A stretch of DNA of 6,050 nucleotides from an uncultured Clostridium sp. (GCA_934717555.1 CAKUYY010000078.1:1-6050); one strand, 5' to 3'; shown: positions 1 through 6,050, counted from the first letter of the stretch. Notes: generated by a model from the letters alone, not told the origin. Numbers and translations: made by a program.

Positions 1-828
1 ACGATGACGGTAGATGAAATGGTAAAAGCGACAGTAGTAGCTTCCGCCAACGATGCCGCGGTTGCCTTGGCAGAACTGGTATCCGGTACGGAAGAAGCTT
101 TTGTAGCAGAGATGAACAAAAAAGCTACAGAGTTGGGAATGGAGGAAACGGTATTTAAAAACTGTAACGGCCTGGATGAAGAAGGTCATGTTACCAGTGC
201 TTATGATGTGGCGTTGATGTCCCGGGAACTGATCAAACATGAAGAAATTTTTCGATACACCTCTATTTGGATGGATACGCTTCGGGGAGGAAAAACCCAA
301 ATTGTCAATACCAATAAATTGTTAAAAAGCTATCAGGGAATTACAGGGTTAAAAACAGGTACGACAGGGCAAGCTGGCAGCTGTATTACAGCTACTGCTG
401 AAAGAGACCACTTGAAATTGATTGCCGTTGTGTTGGGCAGCTCTACAGGGAAAGAACGGTTTACAGCGGCATCTACCTTATTAGATTATGGATTTGCAAA
501 TTATGCGGTAGCAGTCCCCCCTCTTCCAGAAGAAGCCATTGTACCCATTCCGGTAGAAGGAGGGATGCGACAGTCGGTAGGGACCAAGACGACAGCTCCG
601 GAGAATATCCTGATTGCGAAAGGAAAAGAATCCTCTTTAGAGCCCCAGGTAGAACTGAGTGAGAAAGTGGAAGCGCCCGTTACACAGGGTCAGGTGGTCG
701 GGAAAATCATTTACCGTTTGGAAGGGGAAGTGGTAGCGGAAAGTGAAATCACCGCAACAGAAAACATCGAGAAGGTTTCCTTTTTCGCAGTTTTAGGGGT
801 TTTGATGCAGCAACTCTTCTCTTTGTAA
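1..828 (+). CDS. dacF: D-alanyl-D-alanine carboxypeptidase (DacF/PBP5-like), 5' end missing
   Basis: This is a penicillin-binding D,D-carboxypeptidase of peptidase family S11, which removes the terminal D-Ala from peptidoglycan pentapeptides outside the cytoplasmic membrane. The reading frame is open from base 1, so the gene starts upstream; the signal peptide and the SxxK motif with the catalytic serine are outside the window. Two of the three active-site motifs are visible: SAN (SxN motif, bases 43-51) and KTG (bases 352-360, in the stretch GLKTGTTGQAG). The family-typical HVTSAYDVALMSREL block lies between them. After about base 500 comes a PBP5 C-terminal beta-rich domain, ending in a hydrophobic segment (VSFFAVLGVLMQQLFSL) that fits the usual C-terminal membrane anchor. 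The first ATG at base 4 falls inside the conserved catalytic domain and is not the true start. The family is certain; the choice of dacF over dacA/dacB is by resemblance only. Confidence 0.93.
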   Translation, partial: TMTVDEMVKATVVASANDAAVALAELVSGTEEAFVAEMNKKATELGMEETVFKNCNGLDEEGHVTSAYDVALMSRELIKHEEIFRYTSIWMDTLRGGKTQIVNTNKLLKSYQGITGLKTGTTGQAGSCITATAERDHLKLIAVVLGSSTGKERFTAASTLLDYGFANYAVAVPPLPEEAIVPIPVEGGMRQSVGTKTTAPENILIAKGKESSLEPQVELSEKVEAPVTQGQVVGKIIYRLEGEVVAESEITATENIEKVSFFAVLGVLMQQLFSL

Positions 829-836
829 AAAGAGAA
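817..836. repeat. Perfect 8-bp inverted repeat over the carboxypeptidase stop codon
   Basis: TTCTCTTT (817-824) and AAAGAGAA (829-836) are exact reverse complements separated by GTAA, so the TAA stop straddles the loop-stem border. The stem has only two G-C pairs and no T-run follows on either strand, so it is a weak hairpin and not a convincing terminator. No better terminator is visible before pgi. Confidence 0.4.
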
Positions 837-888
837 TGGACAAAAAATGAATAATTAGCAAATTGTTAAGAAAATTGTGCATTTCGCC

Positions 889-917
889 TTGCAAATACAG
901 GCAATATATAGTAAAAT
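889..917 (+). promoter_or_regulatory. Predicted sigma-A promoter for pgi
   Basis: A -35 box TTGCAA (889-894, 4 of 6 to consensus) and a -10 box TAAAAT (912-917, 5 of 6) are separated by exactly 17 bp, in an AT-rich stretch of the 120-nt spacer. Transcription would start near 924, giving a leader of about 25 nt that carries the pgi ribosome-binding site AGAGGAGG (933-940). This implies that pgi has its own promoter separate from the upstream carboxypeptidase gene. Prediction from sequence only. Confidence 0.7.
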
Positions 918-948
918 ATAAGCAAGTTAAAAAGAGGAGGCAGTCTAC

Positions 949-2286
949 ATGGCAATAAAACTGAGTGACCAGCATGTAGCTGGGTTTGTAAACCCTCAGG
1001 AATTGACGGCCATCGCGCCCCAGATAAAACTGGCGCACGAAGCCCTTCATTCTGGCACAGGTCTTGGCAATGATTTTATCGGTTGGGTACATCTTCCCAC
1101 CGATTATGATAAGGAGGAATTTGCCCGCATTAAAGCCGCGGCGGAGAAAATTAAATCCGATACCGATGTTTTTATCGTGATCGGTATCGGAGGTTCTTAT
1201 CTGGGCGCTCGGGCAGCCATCGAGTTTTTAAAATCTCCCAATTATAATGTGATGAAAAAGGATACGCCGGAAATTTATTTTGCCGGCAACAGCATCAGTT
1301 CCACCGCTCTGAGCGAACTGATAGAGTTGTGTGAGGGAAAAGACGTATCCATCAATATGATTTCTAAATCTGGCACCACAACGGAGTCTGCTATTGCGTT
1401 CCGGGTATTCCGTGAAATTTTGGAGAAAAAATATGGCAAAGAAGGAGCCCGTCAGCGTATTTATTGTACCACGGACAAAGCCCGCGGCACTTTAAAGAAG
1501 CTGGCCACGGAAGAAGGTTATGAGACTTTTGTGGTTCCGGATGATGTAGGCGGCCGTTATTCCGTTTTAACTGCGGTGGGCTTGTTACCGATTGCTGTAG
1601 CTGGTGCCGATATCGATGCTTTGATGGCAGGTGCCGCACAGGCGGAAAAAGATCTGGATAATCCGGATGTAGAAACCAATGACTGCTATAAATATGCTGC
1701 CTTGCGAAACATTTTGTATCGTAAAGGCAAAGAAGTGGAAGTACTGGTCAGCTATGAACCCTGTTTCACTATGATGAATGAGTGGTGGAAACAGCTTTAC
1801 GGCGAAAGCGAAGGAAAAGACCACAAGGGCTTGTTCCCAGCGTCAGTGGTATTTTCTACAGATCTTCACTCTATGGGACAGTTTATTCAGGATGGCAAGC
1901 GTTTATTGTTTGAGACCGTTGTATTGATTGACAAAGCCAAAAAAGAGCTTTATCTGGGAGAAGATCCAGACAATGTGGATGGACTTAATTTCCTGGCAGG
2001 CAAATCGGTGGCTTATGTTAATCAAAAGGCTTTTGAAGGCACTGTATTGGCTCATACCGATGGCGGTGTACCCAATGTGGTTCTGCATATGCCGGAAGTT
2101 TCTGAACATGAATTGGGCTATTTGATTTATTTCTTTGAAAAAGCCTGTGCGATCTCTGGATATGTAATGGGCGTCAATCCCTTTGACCAGCCCGGTGTAG
2201 AAAGTTACAAGAAAAATATGTTTGCCCTGTTGGGAAAACCGGGTTATGAGGCAGAGAAAGAAGCTTTGGAAGCCCGATTGAAGTAA
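949..2286 (+). CDS. pgi: Glucose-6-phosphate isomerase
   Basis: This cytoplasmic glycolytic and gluconeogenic enzyme interconverts glucose 6-phosphate and fructose 6-phosphate. The 445-residue product matches the short Firmicutes form (about 450 aa) and looks complete. Visible landmarks are the IGIGGSYLGARAA block (78-90), the phosphate-binding SKSGTTTESA loop (139-148), the GGRYSVLTAVGLLP signature (201-214), the GESEGK segment with the probable catalytic base Glu286, His307 in DLHSMGQF, and the C-terminal signature ending in PGVESYKKNMF with catalytic Lys421. The ATG at 949 follows AGAGGAGG by 8 nt and a promoter sits at 889-917. The next gene begins 53 nt after the stop with no T-rich terminator between them, so the two are probably co-transcribed. 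No key residue is missing. Identification is essentially certain. Confidence 0.98.
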   Translation: MAIKLSDQHVAGFVNPQELTAIAPQIKLAHEALHSGTGLGNDFIGWVHLPTDYDKEEFARIKAAAEKIKSDTDVFIVIGIGGSYLGARAAIEFLKSPNYNVMKKDTPEIYFAGNSISSTALSELIELCEGKDVSINMISKSGTTTESAIAFRVFREILEKKYGKEGARQRIYCTTDKARGTLKKLATEEGYETFVVPDDVGGRYSVLTAVGLLPIAVAGADIDALMAGAAQAEKDLDNPDVETNDCYKYAALRNILYRKGKEVEVLVSYEPCFTMMNEWWKQLYGESEGKDHKGLFPASVVFSTDLHSMGQFIQDGKRLLFETVVLIDKAKKELYLGEDPDNVDGLNFLAGKSVAYVNQKAFEGTVLAHTDGGVPNVVLHMPEVSEHELGYLIYFFEKACAISGYVMGVNPFDQPGVESYKKNMFALLGKPGYEAEKEALEARLK

Positions 2287-2339
2287 AAATAATGGAAGAA
2301 ACCGCTTTGGCGGAATAAATAATAAGGAGGAGTTCATTC

Positions 2340-2756
2340 ATGATAACTCTGATTATTGGCAATAAAGGTTCTGGTAAAACAAAGAAATTGATTCAGCAAG
2401 CTAACGAGGCGGTTGAAAAATCCAATGGTAATGTTGTAGTGATAGAAAAGGGCACAAAGCTTACTTATGACATTACCCATAAGGCTAGATTGATCGATAC
2501 CGATCAATATGGAATTGCGGGATTTGATTCGTTTTATGGGTTTGTCAGCGGAATCTGCGCTGGTAACTATGATGTAACGGATATTCTGATTGATTCCACT
2601 TTAAAAATTGGTGGGCGGGATATGGATGCCTTGGCAGATTTTCTGCAAAAAGCCAGTAAGTTGGCGGAACAGACAGAAACCAATCTTACTTTCTCGGTAT
2701 CTGCGGACGAGAGTGAGCTGCCGGCAAGCATTAATGCTGTTGCTCAAAAAGTCTGA
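2340..2756 (+). CDS. Small P-loop ATP-binding protein of unknown function
   Basis: The 138-residue protein opens with a beta strand and a textbook Walker A motif, GNKGSGKT (residues 7-14). A hydrophobic strand ending in acid, DILID (81-85), is a plausible Walker B. It has no signal peptide, membrane segment or extra domain, so it looks like a single minimal cytoplasmic nucleotide-binding fold. The start is secure: ATG at 2340 follows AAGGAGG (2324-2330) by 9 nt. It resembles a family of short clostridial proteins often labelled only as ATP-binding protein, or misleadingly as PilT-like; it is far too short to be a PilT motor and I see no other PilT motif. It follows pgi closely and a hairpin lies 45 nt after its stop, suggesting it is the last gene of a pgi transcript. 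ATP or GTP binding is a fair inference; substrate and role are unknown. Confidence 0.88.
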   Translation: MITLIIGNKGSGKTKKLIQQANEAVEKSNGNVVVIEKGTKLTYDITHKARLIDTDQYGIAGFDSFYGFVSGICAGNYDVTDILIDSTLKIGGRDMDALADFLQKASKLAEQTETNLTFSVSADESELPASINAVAQKV

Positions 2757-2801
2757 TGTTATGACAGAATCGGAAAAGATTCCGGTAAAATGATCAAAGA
2801 A

Positions 2802-2834
2802 AAACTGCCGGGGGACATGGTTCTCCGGCAGTTT
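2802..2834. terminator. Likely bidirectional terminator hairpin after the P-loop gene
   Basis: AAACTGCCGG (2802-2811) pairs exactly with CCGGCAGTTT (2825-2834). The stem extends inward by four more pairs, two of them G-U, to give 14 bp around a 5-nt loop (CATGG). On the + strand only a short T-run (TTTGT) follows. On the - strand the hairpin is followed by TTTTTCTTT (complement of 2804-2796), a better tail. It most likely ends the pgi transcript and insulates the yceD promoter downstream. Confidence 0.75.
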
Positions 2835-2886
2835 GTACGCAAAAGACAGAAGTGCCCTTTTCAAGGGGACGCGAAAAATATTTCTA

Positions 2887-2915
2887 TTGACAAAAAGGCT
2901 GTGTCCCACTATAAT
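2887..2915 (+). promoter_or_regulatory. Perfect-consensus sigma-A promoter for yceD-rpmF
   Basis: The -35 box TTGACA (2887-2892) and -10 box TATAAT (2910-2915) both match consensus at all six positions with the optimal 17-bp spacer. Transcription should begin around 2922-2924, leaving a leader of only about 20 nt before the yceD ATG at 2942. Such a promoter fits a gene for an abundant ribosomal protein. The spacing and match are directly visible; its activity is inferred. Confidence 0.93.
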
Positions 2916-2941
2916 AAATGAGTGTGACGCTGAGGTGTATC

Positions 2942-3436
2942 ATGCTTCTGGAGCTAAAAAATGTATTTTTAAATGAAGGGGAGCAGCTCACCCTGTCTGA
3001 AAAATTGGATTTGTCCAGCGAGGATTTTTATGGTATTCATCCTTTTTCTTCCCCCGTGGAAGTTAAGGTGTGCGCTAAAAATCAAGCAGGAGCGGTTGTT
3101 TTACAGGCAGAGGTAGCGTTCGACTTTTCTCATCCCTGCGATCGATGCGCGGAGGAATTTACCAAACGGTATACCTATTCCTTTGAGCATAAATTGGTGA
3201 CATCCTTACACGACGATTCCAGTGAAGAGTATATTCTAGTGGAAGATTATCAATTGGATCTGGACGAGCTGTTGAGGACAGATATTTTGTTGGAATTACC
3301 TACAAAATTTTTGTGCCGGCCGGATTGTAAAGGGATTTGTCCGCAGTGCGGAGTCAATCGGAACCAACACACCTGCAGCTGTGTTATGCATCAGGTAGAT
3401 CCCCGCTTGGAGGTTCTAAAACAACTGATAGATTAG
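2942..3436 (+). CDS. yceD: YceD/DUF177 family protein, 23S rRNA accumulation factor
   Basis: The 164-residue protein belongs to the DUF177 family, whose members are linked to 23S rRNA accumulation and commonly precede rpmF. The family pattern is clear: CDRC at residues 66-69, a central acidic stretch including EDYQLDLDELLRTDILLELP, then CRPDCKGICPQC (125-136), CSC (145-147) and the closing DPRLEVLKQLI. The eight clustered cysteines suggest metal binding, probably zinc, which is an inference. An in-frame ATG at 2918 would add eight residues, but it lies upstream of the predicted transcription start and so is probably not in the mRNA; the ATG at 2942 has AGGTG at 2933-2937 and gives the family-like N-terminus MLLELKNVF. 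rpmF follows after 27 nt, in the same operon. Biochemical activity is not known to me. Confidence 0.92.
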   Translation: MLLELKNVFLNEGEQLTLSEKLDLSSEDFYGIHPFSSPVEVKVCAKNQAGAVVLQAEVAFDFSHPCDRCAEEFTKRYTYSFEHKLVTSLHDDSSEEYILVEDYQLDLDELLRTDILLELPTKFLCRPDCKGICPQCGVNRNQHTCSCVMHQVDPRLEVLKQLID

Positions 3437-3463
3437 TTTTTGATTTGCAAGGAGGTGCTGACA

Positions 3464-3646
3464 ATGGCGGTACCCAAGAGAAAACATTCTCAGGCTAGAA
3501 GAGATAAGAGACGTTCCAACGTCTGGAAGCTGGACGCTCCTGCTCTGATGAAGTGCCCGCAGTGCGGTGAATATAAAACACCTCATAGAGTGTGTGGCAA
3601 CTGCGGCTACTACAATGGCAGGGAAGTTGTGAAAAAGGAAGCTTAA
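3464..3646 (+). CDS. rpmF: 50S ribosomal protein L32 (bL32), zinc-ribbon form
   Basis: This is a 60-residue protein of the large ribosomal subunit. It starts with the characteristic basic segment MAVPKRKHSQARRDKRR and continues through the conserved WKLDAPALMKC block. Four cysteines in two CxxC pairs (31/34 and 44/47, CPQC and CGNC) form the zinc ribbon, so this is the C+ zinc-binding type. The start at ATG 3464 is fixed by a near-perfect Shine-Dalgarno AAGGAGGTG (3449-3457) with a 6-nt spacer; a TTG at 3440 in the same frame would add eight non-family residues and has no ribosome-binding site of its own. It shares the strong promoter upstream of yceD and is followed by an intrinsic terminator. 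Identification is certain. Confidence 0.98.
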   Translation: MAVPKRKHSQARRDKRRSNVWKLDAPALMKCPQCGEYKTPHRVCGNCGYYNGREVVKKEA

Positions 3647-3670
3647 TGCATCCTAAATTAGCTTCCCAAA

Positions 3671-3711
3671 AAAGTAGAGGAGGAGAAATCCTTCTCTATT
3701 TTTTTATTTTT
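3671..3711 (+). terminator. Strong intrinsic terminator after rpmF
   Basis: TAGAGGAGGA (3675-3684) pairs with TCCTTCTCTA (3689-3698), 10 bp with one G-U pair, closed by a GAAA tetraloop of the stable GNRA class. Seven T, one A and five T follow (3699-3711). A preceding A-run lets the stem extend by several weaker pairs. This ends the yceD-rpmF transcript; its tail stops only 28 nt before the ATG of the next gene. Confidence 0.92.
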
Positions 3712-3739
3712 GGATTTTAGAAAGAGGAGAATAAACATC

Positions 3740-5065
3740 ATGTCTGTGCAGATTACCGGCATAGAAAAGAATAGCTGTGCAGCCCGTCACGGCATTCAGC
3801 CAGGGGAAAAGCTGGTTGCCATTGATGGAAATCCTATTTTGGATATACTGGATTATAGGTTTTATGAAATCAACCCGGTGCTTACATTACAGATTGAGGA
3901 CACAGCGGGAAAAATCCGGGAAATCCCCATTAAAAAAAGGGAGTATGACAGCATAGGTCTGGAATTTGAGACTTATCTGATGGATAAACAGCATAGTTGC
4001 CGGAATCAATGCATTTTCTGTTTTATCGATCAGATGCCAAAAGGGATGAGAGAATCCCTTTATTTTAAAGACGATGACTCCCGCCTTTCTTTTTTGTTTG
4101 GCAATTATATTACGCTTACCAACTTGACGGAGCATGAAATCAGCCGTATTATTAAAATGCACATCAGTCCAATGAACATTTCCGTGCACACCACAAACCC
4201 GGAACTTCGGGTCAAGATGATGCATAACCGGTTTGCCGGGAATGCATTGCAGACTCTTAAACGTTTTGCGGATGCCGGGATAAAAATTAACTGCCAGCTG
4301 GTATTGTGCCCTGGCATTAATGATGGGGAAGAGCTCAAGCGGACATTGAACGACTTGGAGCCTTTATATCCTTCTATAGAGAGTGTGGCTGCCGTGCCGG
4401 TAGGGTTGACAAAATTTCGGGAGGGATTGTATCCTCTCACCCTATATGACAAGGAAACCGCATCTCAGGTACTGGATATCATGGAGGAATTTGGGGATAG
4501 ATGCCTTCAGAAATACGGTACCCGTATCGCTTATCCGGCGGATGAATTTTTCCTGAAGGCTGGTAGAGATATCCCCCCTACCAGTTATTATGGGGAATTG
4601 GCCCAGTTGGAAAACGGAGTAGGCCTTATTTCTTTGCTGCGGGAAGAGTTTGGATATGCGCTGGAGGATACACAGACATTTTCAACCGCTCGAAAGATCA
4701 CGATGGCCACTGGTACGGCAGCGCATGGATTTCTTACCTCCTTATTTGATCAGGCCCGGGAAAAATTTCCCGGCTTATCAGGCCAAGTGGTAGCGATTCG
4801 CAATGAGTTTTTCGGGGAGACAATCACCGTTTCCGGTTTGGTGACGGGGGGAGACCTTATCCGGCAGCTGAGAGGGCGAGAACTAGGAGATGAGTTGTTG
4901 ATTCCCGCCTGTATGCTGCGGCAGGAAGGGGACTTGTTTCTGGACGACGTTTCTCTGCAAGATGTAATAGACGCCCTGCATGTGCCTGTGCGGGTCGTTC
5001 CAAATGATGGACAGCTTTTGCTGGACGCGATGTTAGGAAGTGATCGTGAATGTCAAAACCTGTAG
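3740..5065 (+). CDS. DUF512 PDZ/radical-SAM Fe-S protein of unknown function
   Basis: The 441-residue protein has three parts. Residues 1 to about 65 form a PDZ-like domain (GIEKNSCAARHGIQPGEKL, then AIDG). Next is a radical-SAM-type core with the cluster motif CRNQCIFC (Cys87, Cys91, Cys94; CX3CX2C), followed by the family block FIDQMPKGMRESLYFKDDDSR, here positions 95-115, and by GNYITLTNL and ISPMNISVHTTNPELR. The last third is the DUF512 domain with VPVGLTKFREGLYPL, QLENGVG and the terminal VPNDGQLLL. Related proteins are annotated as putative Fe-S oxidoreductases; a 4Fe-4S cluster and SAM use are inferred. The ATG at 3740 has GAGGAG at 3724-3729, whereas an in-frame TTG at 3710 lies in the terminator T-run and has no suitable site. 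Its 3' end overlaps der by 16 nt, suggesting translational coupling. The reaction and substrate are unknown. Confidence 0.93.
   Translation: MSVQITGIEKNSCAARHGIQPGEKLVAIDGNPILDILDYRFYEINPVLTLQIEDTAGKIREIPIKKREYDSIGLEFETYLMDKQHSCRNQCIFCFIDQMPKGMRESLYFKDDDSRLSFLFGNYITLTNLTEHEISRIIKMHISPMNISVHTTNPELRVKMMHNRFAGNALQTLKRFADAGIKINCQLVLCPGINDGEELKRTLNDLEPLYPSIESVAAVPVGLTKFREGLYPLTLYDKETASQVLDIMEEFGDRCLQKYGTRIAYPADEFFLKAGRDIPPTSYYGELAQLENGVGLISLLREEFGYALEDTQTFSTARKITMATGTAAHGFLTSLFDQAREKFPGLSGQVVAIRNEFFGETITVSGLVTGGDLIRQLRGRELGDELLIPACMLRQEGDLFLDDVSLQDVIDALHVPVRVVPNDGQLLLDAMLGSDRECQNL
5035..5045 (+). promoter_or_regulatory. Ribosome-binding site for der inside the DUF512 gene
   Basis: AGGAAGTGATC matches the extended anti-Shine-Dalgarno complement AGGAGGTGATC at 10 of 11 bases and lies 4 nt before the der ATG at 5050. 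It sits within the last codons of the upstream gene and fixes the der start despite the 16-nt overlap. Confidence 0.8.
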
Positions 5066-6050
5066 TGGCTATTGTGGGGCGCCCTAATGTAGGAAAATCC
5101 ACGTTATTTAACAAATTAGTGGGACAGAGGCTGTCCATTGTAGATGATACCCCAGGGGTTACCCGGGATCGTATTTATGGGGAGTGCCAATGGAGAGGCC
5201 GAACCTTTTCTCTGGTGGATACCGGAGGGATTGAGCCTTATTCAGACGATATCATTTTAAAACAGATGCGCCGCCAGGCCGAATTGGCCATTGATGCGGC
5301 GGATGTCATTGTGTTGGTGACAGATTTGAGAAGCGGGCTGGTGGCTACCGATGAAGAAGTGGCCAGTATGCTGCAAAAGAGCGGCCGTCCCGTCATACTA
5401 TGCGTGAACAAATGCGACCAGGTGGGAGAACCGCAGCCGGAGTTTTACGAATTTTACAATTTGGGATTAGGAGACCCTGTTCAAGTATCCTCTGTACACG
5501 GGCATGGGACCGGCGACCTGTTAGACGCTATCTTTGAGTATTTTCCGGAAGAAACTGGGGAAGAAGAGGATGAGGATCTGATCCGGGTAGCGGTGATTGG
5601 AAAGCCCAACGCGGGAAAGTCGTCGCTGGTGAATAAGATTACTGGGGAAAACCGTTGTATTGTCTCTGATATTGCGGGGACTACCCGGGACGCCATTGAT
5701 ACGACTGTGGAAAATTCATATGGCCGTTTTACTCTGATTGATACCGCAGGCCTGCGCCGGAAAAGCAAGGTGGACGATGCCATAGAGAAATACAGCGTGT
5801 TGCGCGCCAAAATGGCAATAGAACGGGCCGATGTATGCGTTATTATGATTGACGCCACGGAAGGGTTTACAGAGCAGGATTCCAAAGTGGCAGGATTGGC
5901 ACATGAAGCGGGCAAAGGCTGTGTGATCGCCGTTAATAAGTGGGACGCAGTGGAAAAAGACGGAAAAACCATGCAGCAATTCAAAAAGAAGCTGGAAGTG
6001 GATTTTTCGTTTATGTCCTATGCCCCGATGGTGTTTATCTCAGCGAAAAC
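5050..6050 (+). CDS. der: Ribosome biogenesis GTPase Der (EngA), 3' end missing
   Basis: Der is an essential tandem-domain GTPase that acts in late assembly of the 50S subunit in the cytoplasm. The window holds 333 of about 440 residues, so the C-terminal KH-like domain is cut off by the window end. GTPase domain 1 shows G1 GRPNVGKS (10-17), TPGVTRD (34-40), G3 DTGG (57-60), G4 NKCD (120-123) and G5 SSVHG (147-151). An acidic linker rich in Glu and Asp (167-176) leads to domain 2, with G1 GKPNAGKS (184-191), GTTRD (210-214), G3 DTAG (231-234), G4 NKWD (296-299) and G5 SAK (331-333). The duplicated GTPase arrangement is diagnostic. It starts 16 nt inside the end of the DUF512 gene, and its ribosome-binding site lies there too, so the two genes share a transcript and are probably translationally coupled. 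No internal stop or frameshift is visible. Confidence 0.98.
   Translation, partial: MSKPVVAIVGRPNVGKSTLFNKLVGQRLSIVDDTPGVTRDRIYGECQWRGRTFSLVDTGGIEPYSDDIILKQMRRQAELAIDAADVIVLVTDLRSGLVATDEEVASMLQKSGRPVILCVNKCDQVGEPQPEFYEFYNLGLGDPVQVSSVHGHGTGDLLDAIFEYFPEETGEEEDEDLIRVAVIGKPNAGKSSLVNKITGENRCIVSDIAGTTRDAIDTTVENSYGRFTLIDTAGLRRKSKVDDAIEKYSVLRAKMAIERADVCVIMIDATEGFTEQDSKVAGLAHEAGKGCVIAVNKWDAVEKDGKTMQQFKKKLEVDFSFMSYAPMVFISAK

Noticed and set aside
817..836. Perfect inverted repeat at the carboxypeptidase stop as an intrinsic terminator
   Set aside because: The stem is nearly all A-T and there is no T-run after it on either strand.
2302..2313. CCGC/GCGG inverted repeat between pgi and the P-loop gene as a terminator
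   Set aside because: The stem is only 4 bp and is followed by GAATAAATAAT, not a T-run, so it is unlikely to end transcription.
1903..2337. Open frame of 144 codons on the - strand opposite pgi
   Set aside because: It is antisense to the highly conserved C-terminal part of pgi and has no family signature or ribosome-binding site that I can see.
2761..2793. Ten-codon frame after the P-loop gene (ATG 2761 to TGA 2793)
   Set aside because: It has no ribosome-binding site and no recognisable features; it is probably part of the 3' untranslated region.
2918..2941. N-terminal extension of yceD from the ATG at 2918
   Set aside because: The codon begins 2 nt after the -10 box, upstream of the predicted transcription start, and has no usable ribosome-binding site.
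3710..3739. TTG start adding ten residues to the DUF512 protein
   Set aside because: It lies in the terminator T-run, and the nearest purine-rich stretch is buried in the hairpin about 24 nt upstream; the ATG at 3740 has GAGGAG at suitable distance.
5481..5984. Open frame of 167 codons on the - strand
   Set aside because: It lies wholly opposite the der GTPase domains, shows no recognisable motif and is rich in serine as expected of a shadow frame.
1..6050. CRISPR array, insertion sequence, prophage or defence system
   Set aside because: I saw no regularly spaced repeats, transposase motifs, tRNA-like target or effector genes; the window is filled by housekeeping genes with short spacers.

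Overview
The window reads as core-chromosome DNA from a low-to-moderate GC Gram-positive anaerobe, most likely of class Clostridia and possibly an Oscillospirales-type lineage. The evidence is the strong AGGAGG-type ribosome-binding sites before most genes, a DacF-like D,D-carboxypeptidase, the cysteine-rich Gram-positive form of YceD next to L32, and a PDZ/radical-SAM DUF512 protein directly upstream of der. The placement is by family resemblance only. All seven genes lie on the + strand, and I see no mobile element, tRNA, rRNA or CRISPR array.

Layout: (1) 1-828 is the 3' part of a D-alanyl-D-alanine carboxypeptidase gene whose start lies before the window. (2) 829-948 is a spacer with a good sigma-A type promoter (889-917) that drives pgi (949-2286), glucose-6-phosphate isomerase. 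A small uncharacterised P-loop protein (2340-2756) follows 53 nt later and is probably co-transcribed. (3) 2757-2941 holds a 14-bp hairpin (2802-2834), likely a terminator, and then a promoter with perfect consensus -35 and -10 hexamers at 17-bp spacing (2887-2915). (4) That promoter feeds the short ribosome-related operon yceD (2942-3436) and rpmF (3464-3646), which ends at a strong intrinsic terminator (3671-3711). (5) A DUF512 PDZ/radical-SAM protein (3740-5065) overlaps by 16 nt the start of der/engA (5050 to beyond the window end), a ribosome-assembly GTPase.

Functionally, the window runs from cell-wall trimming through glycolysis to ribosome biogenesis: L32, the 23S-rRNA-linked YceD, and the 50S assembly GTPase Der. 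The translated start sites of yceD, rpmF and the DUF512 gene are all downstream of the longest possible open frame; each choice is justified by ribosome-binding site, promoter position or homologue length.

I did not find a convincing new defence, mobile or regulatory system. The points most worth a second look are the textbook-consensus promoter ahead of yceD-rpmF, the strong terminator placed so close to the DUF512-der pair that no promoter fits after it, and the two proteins of unknown function (the P-loop protein and the DUF512 protein).
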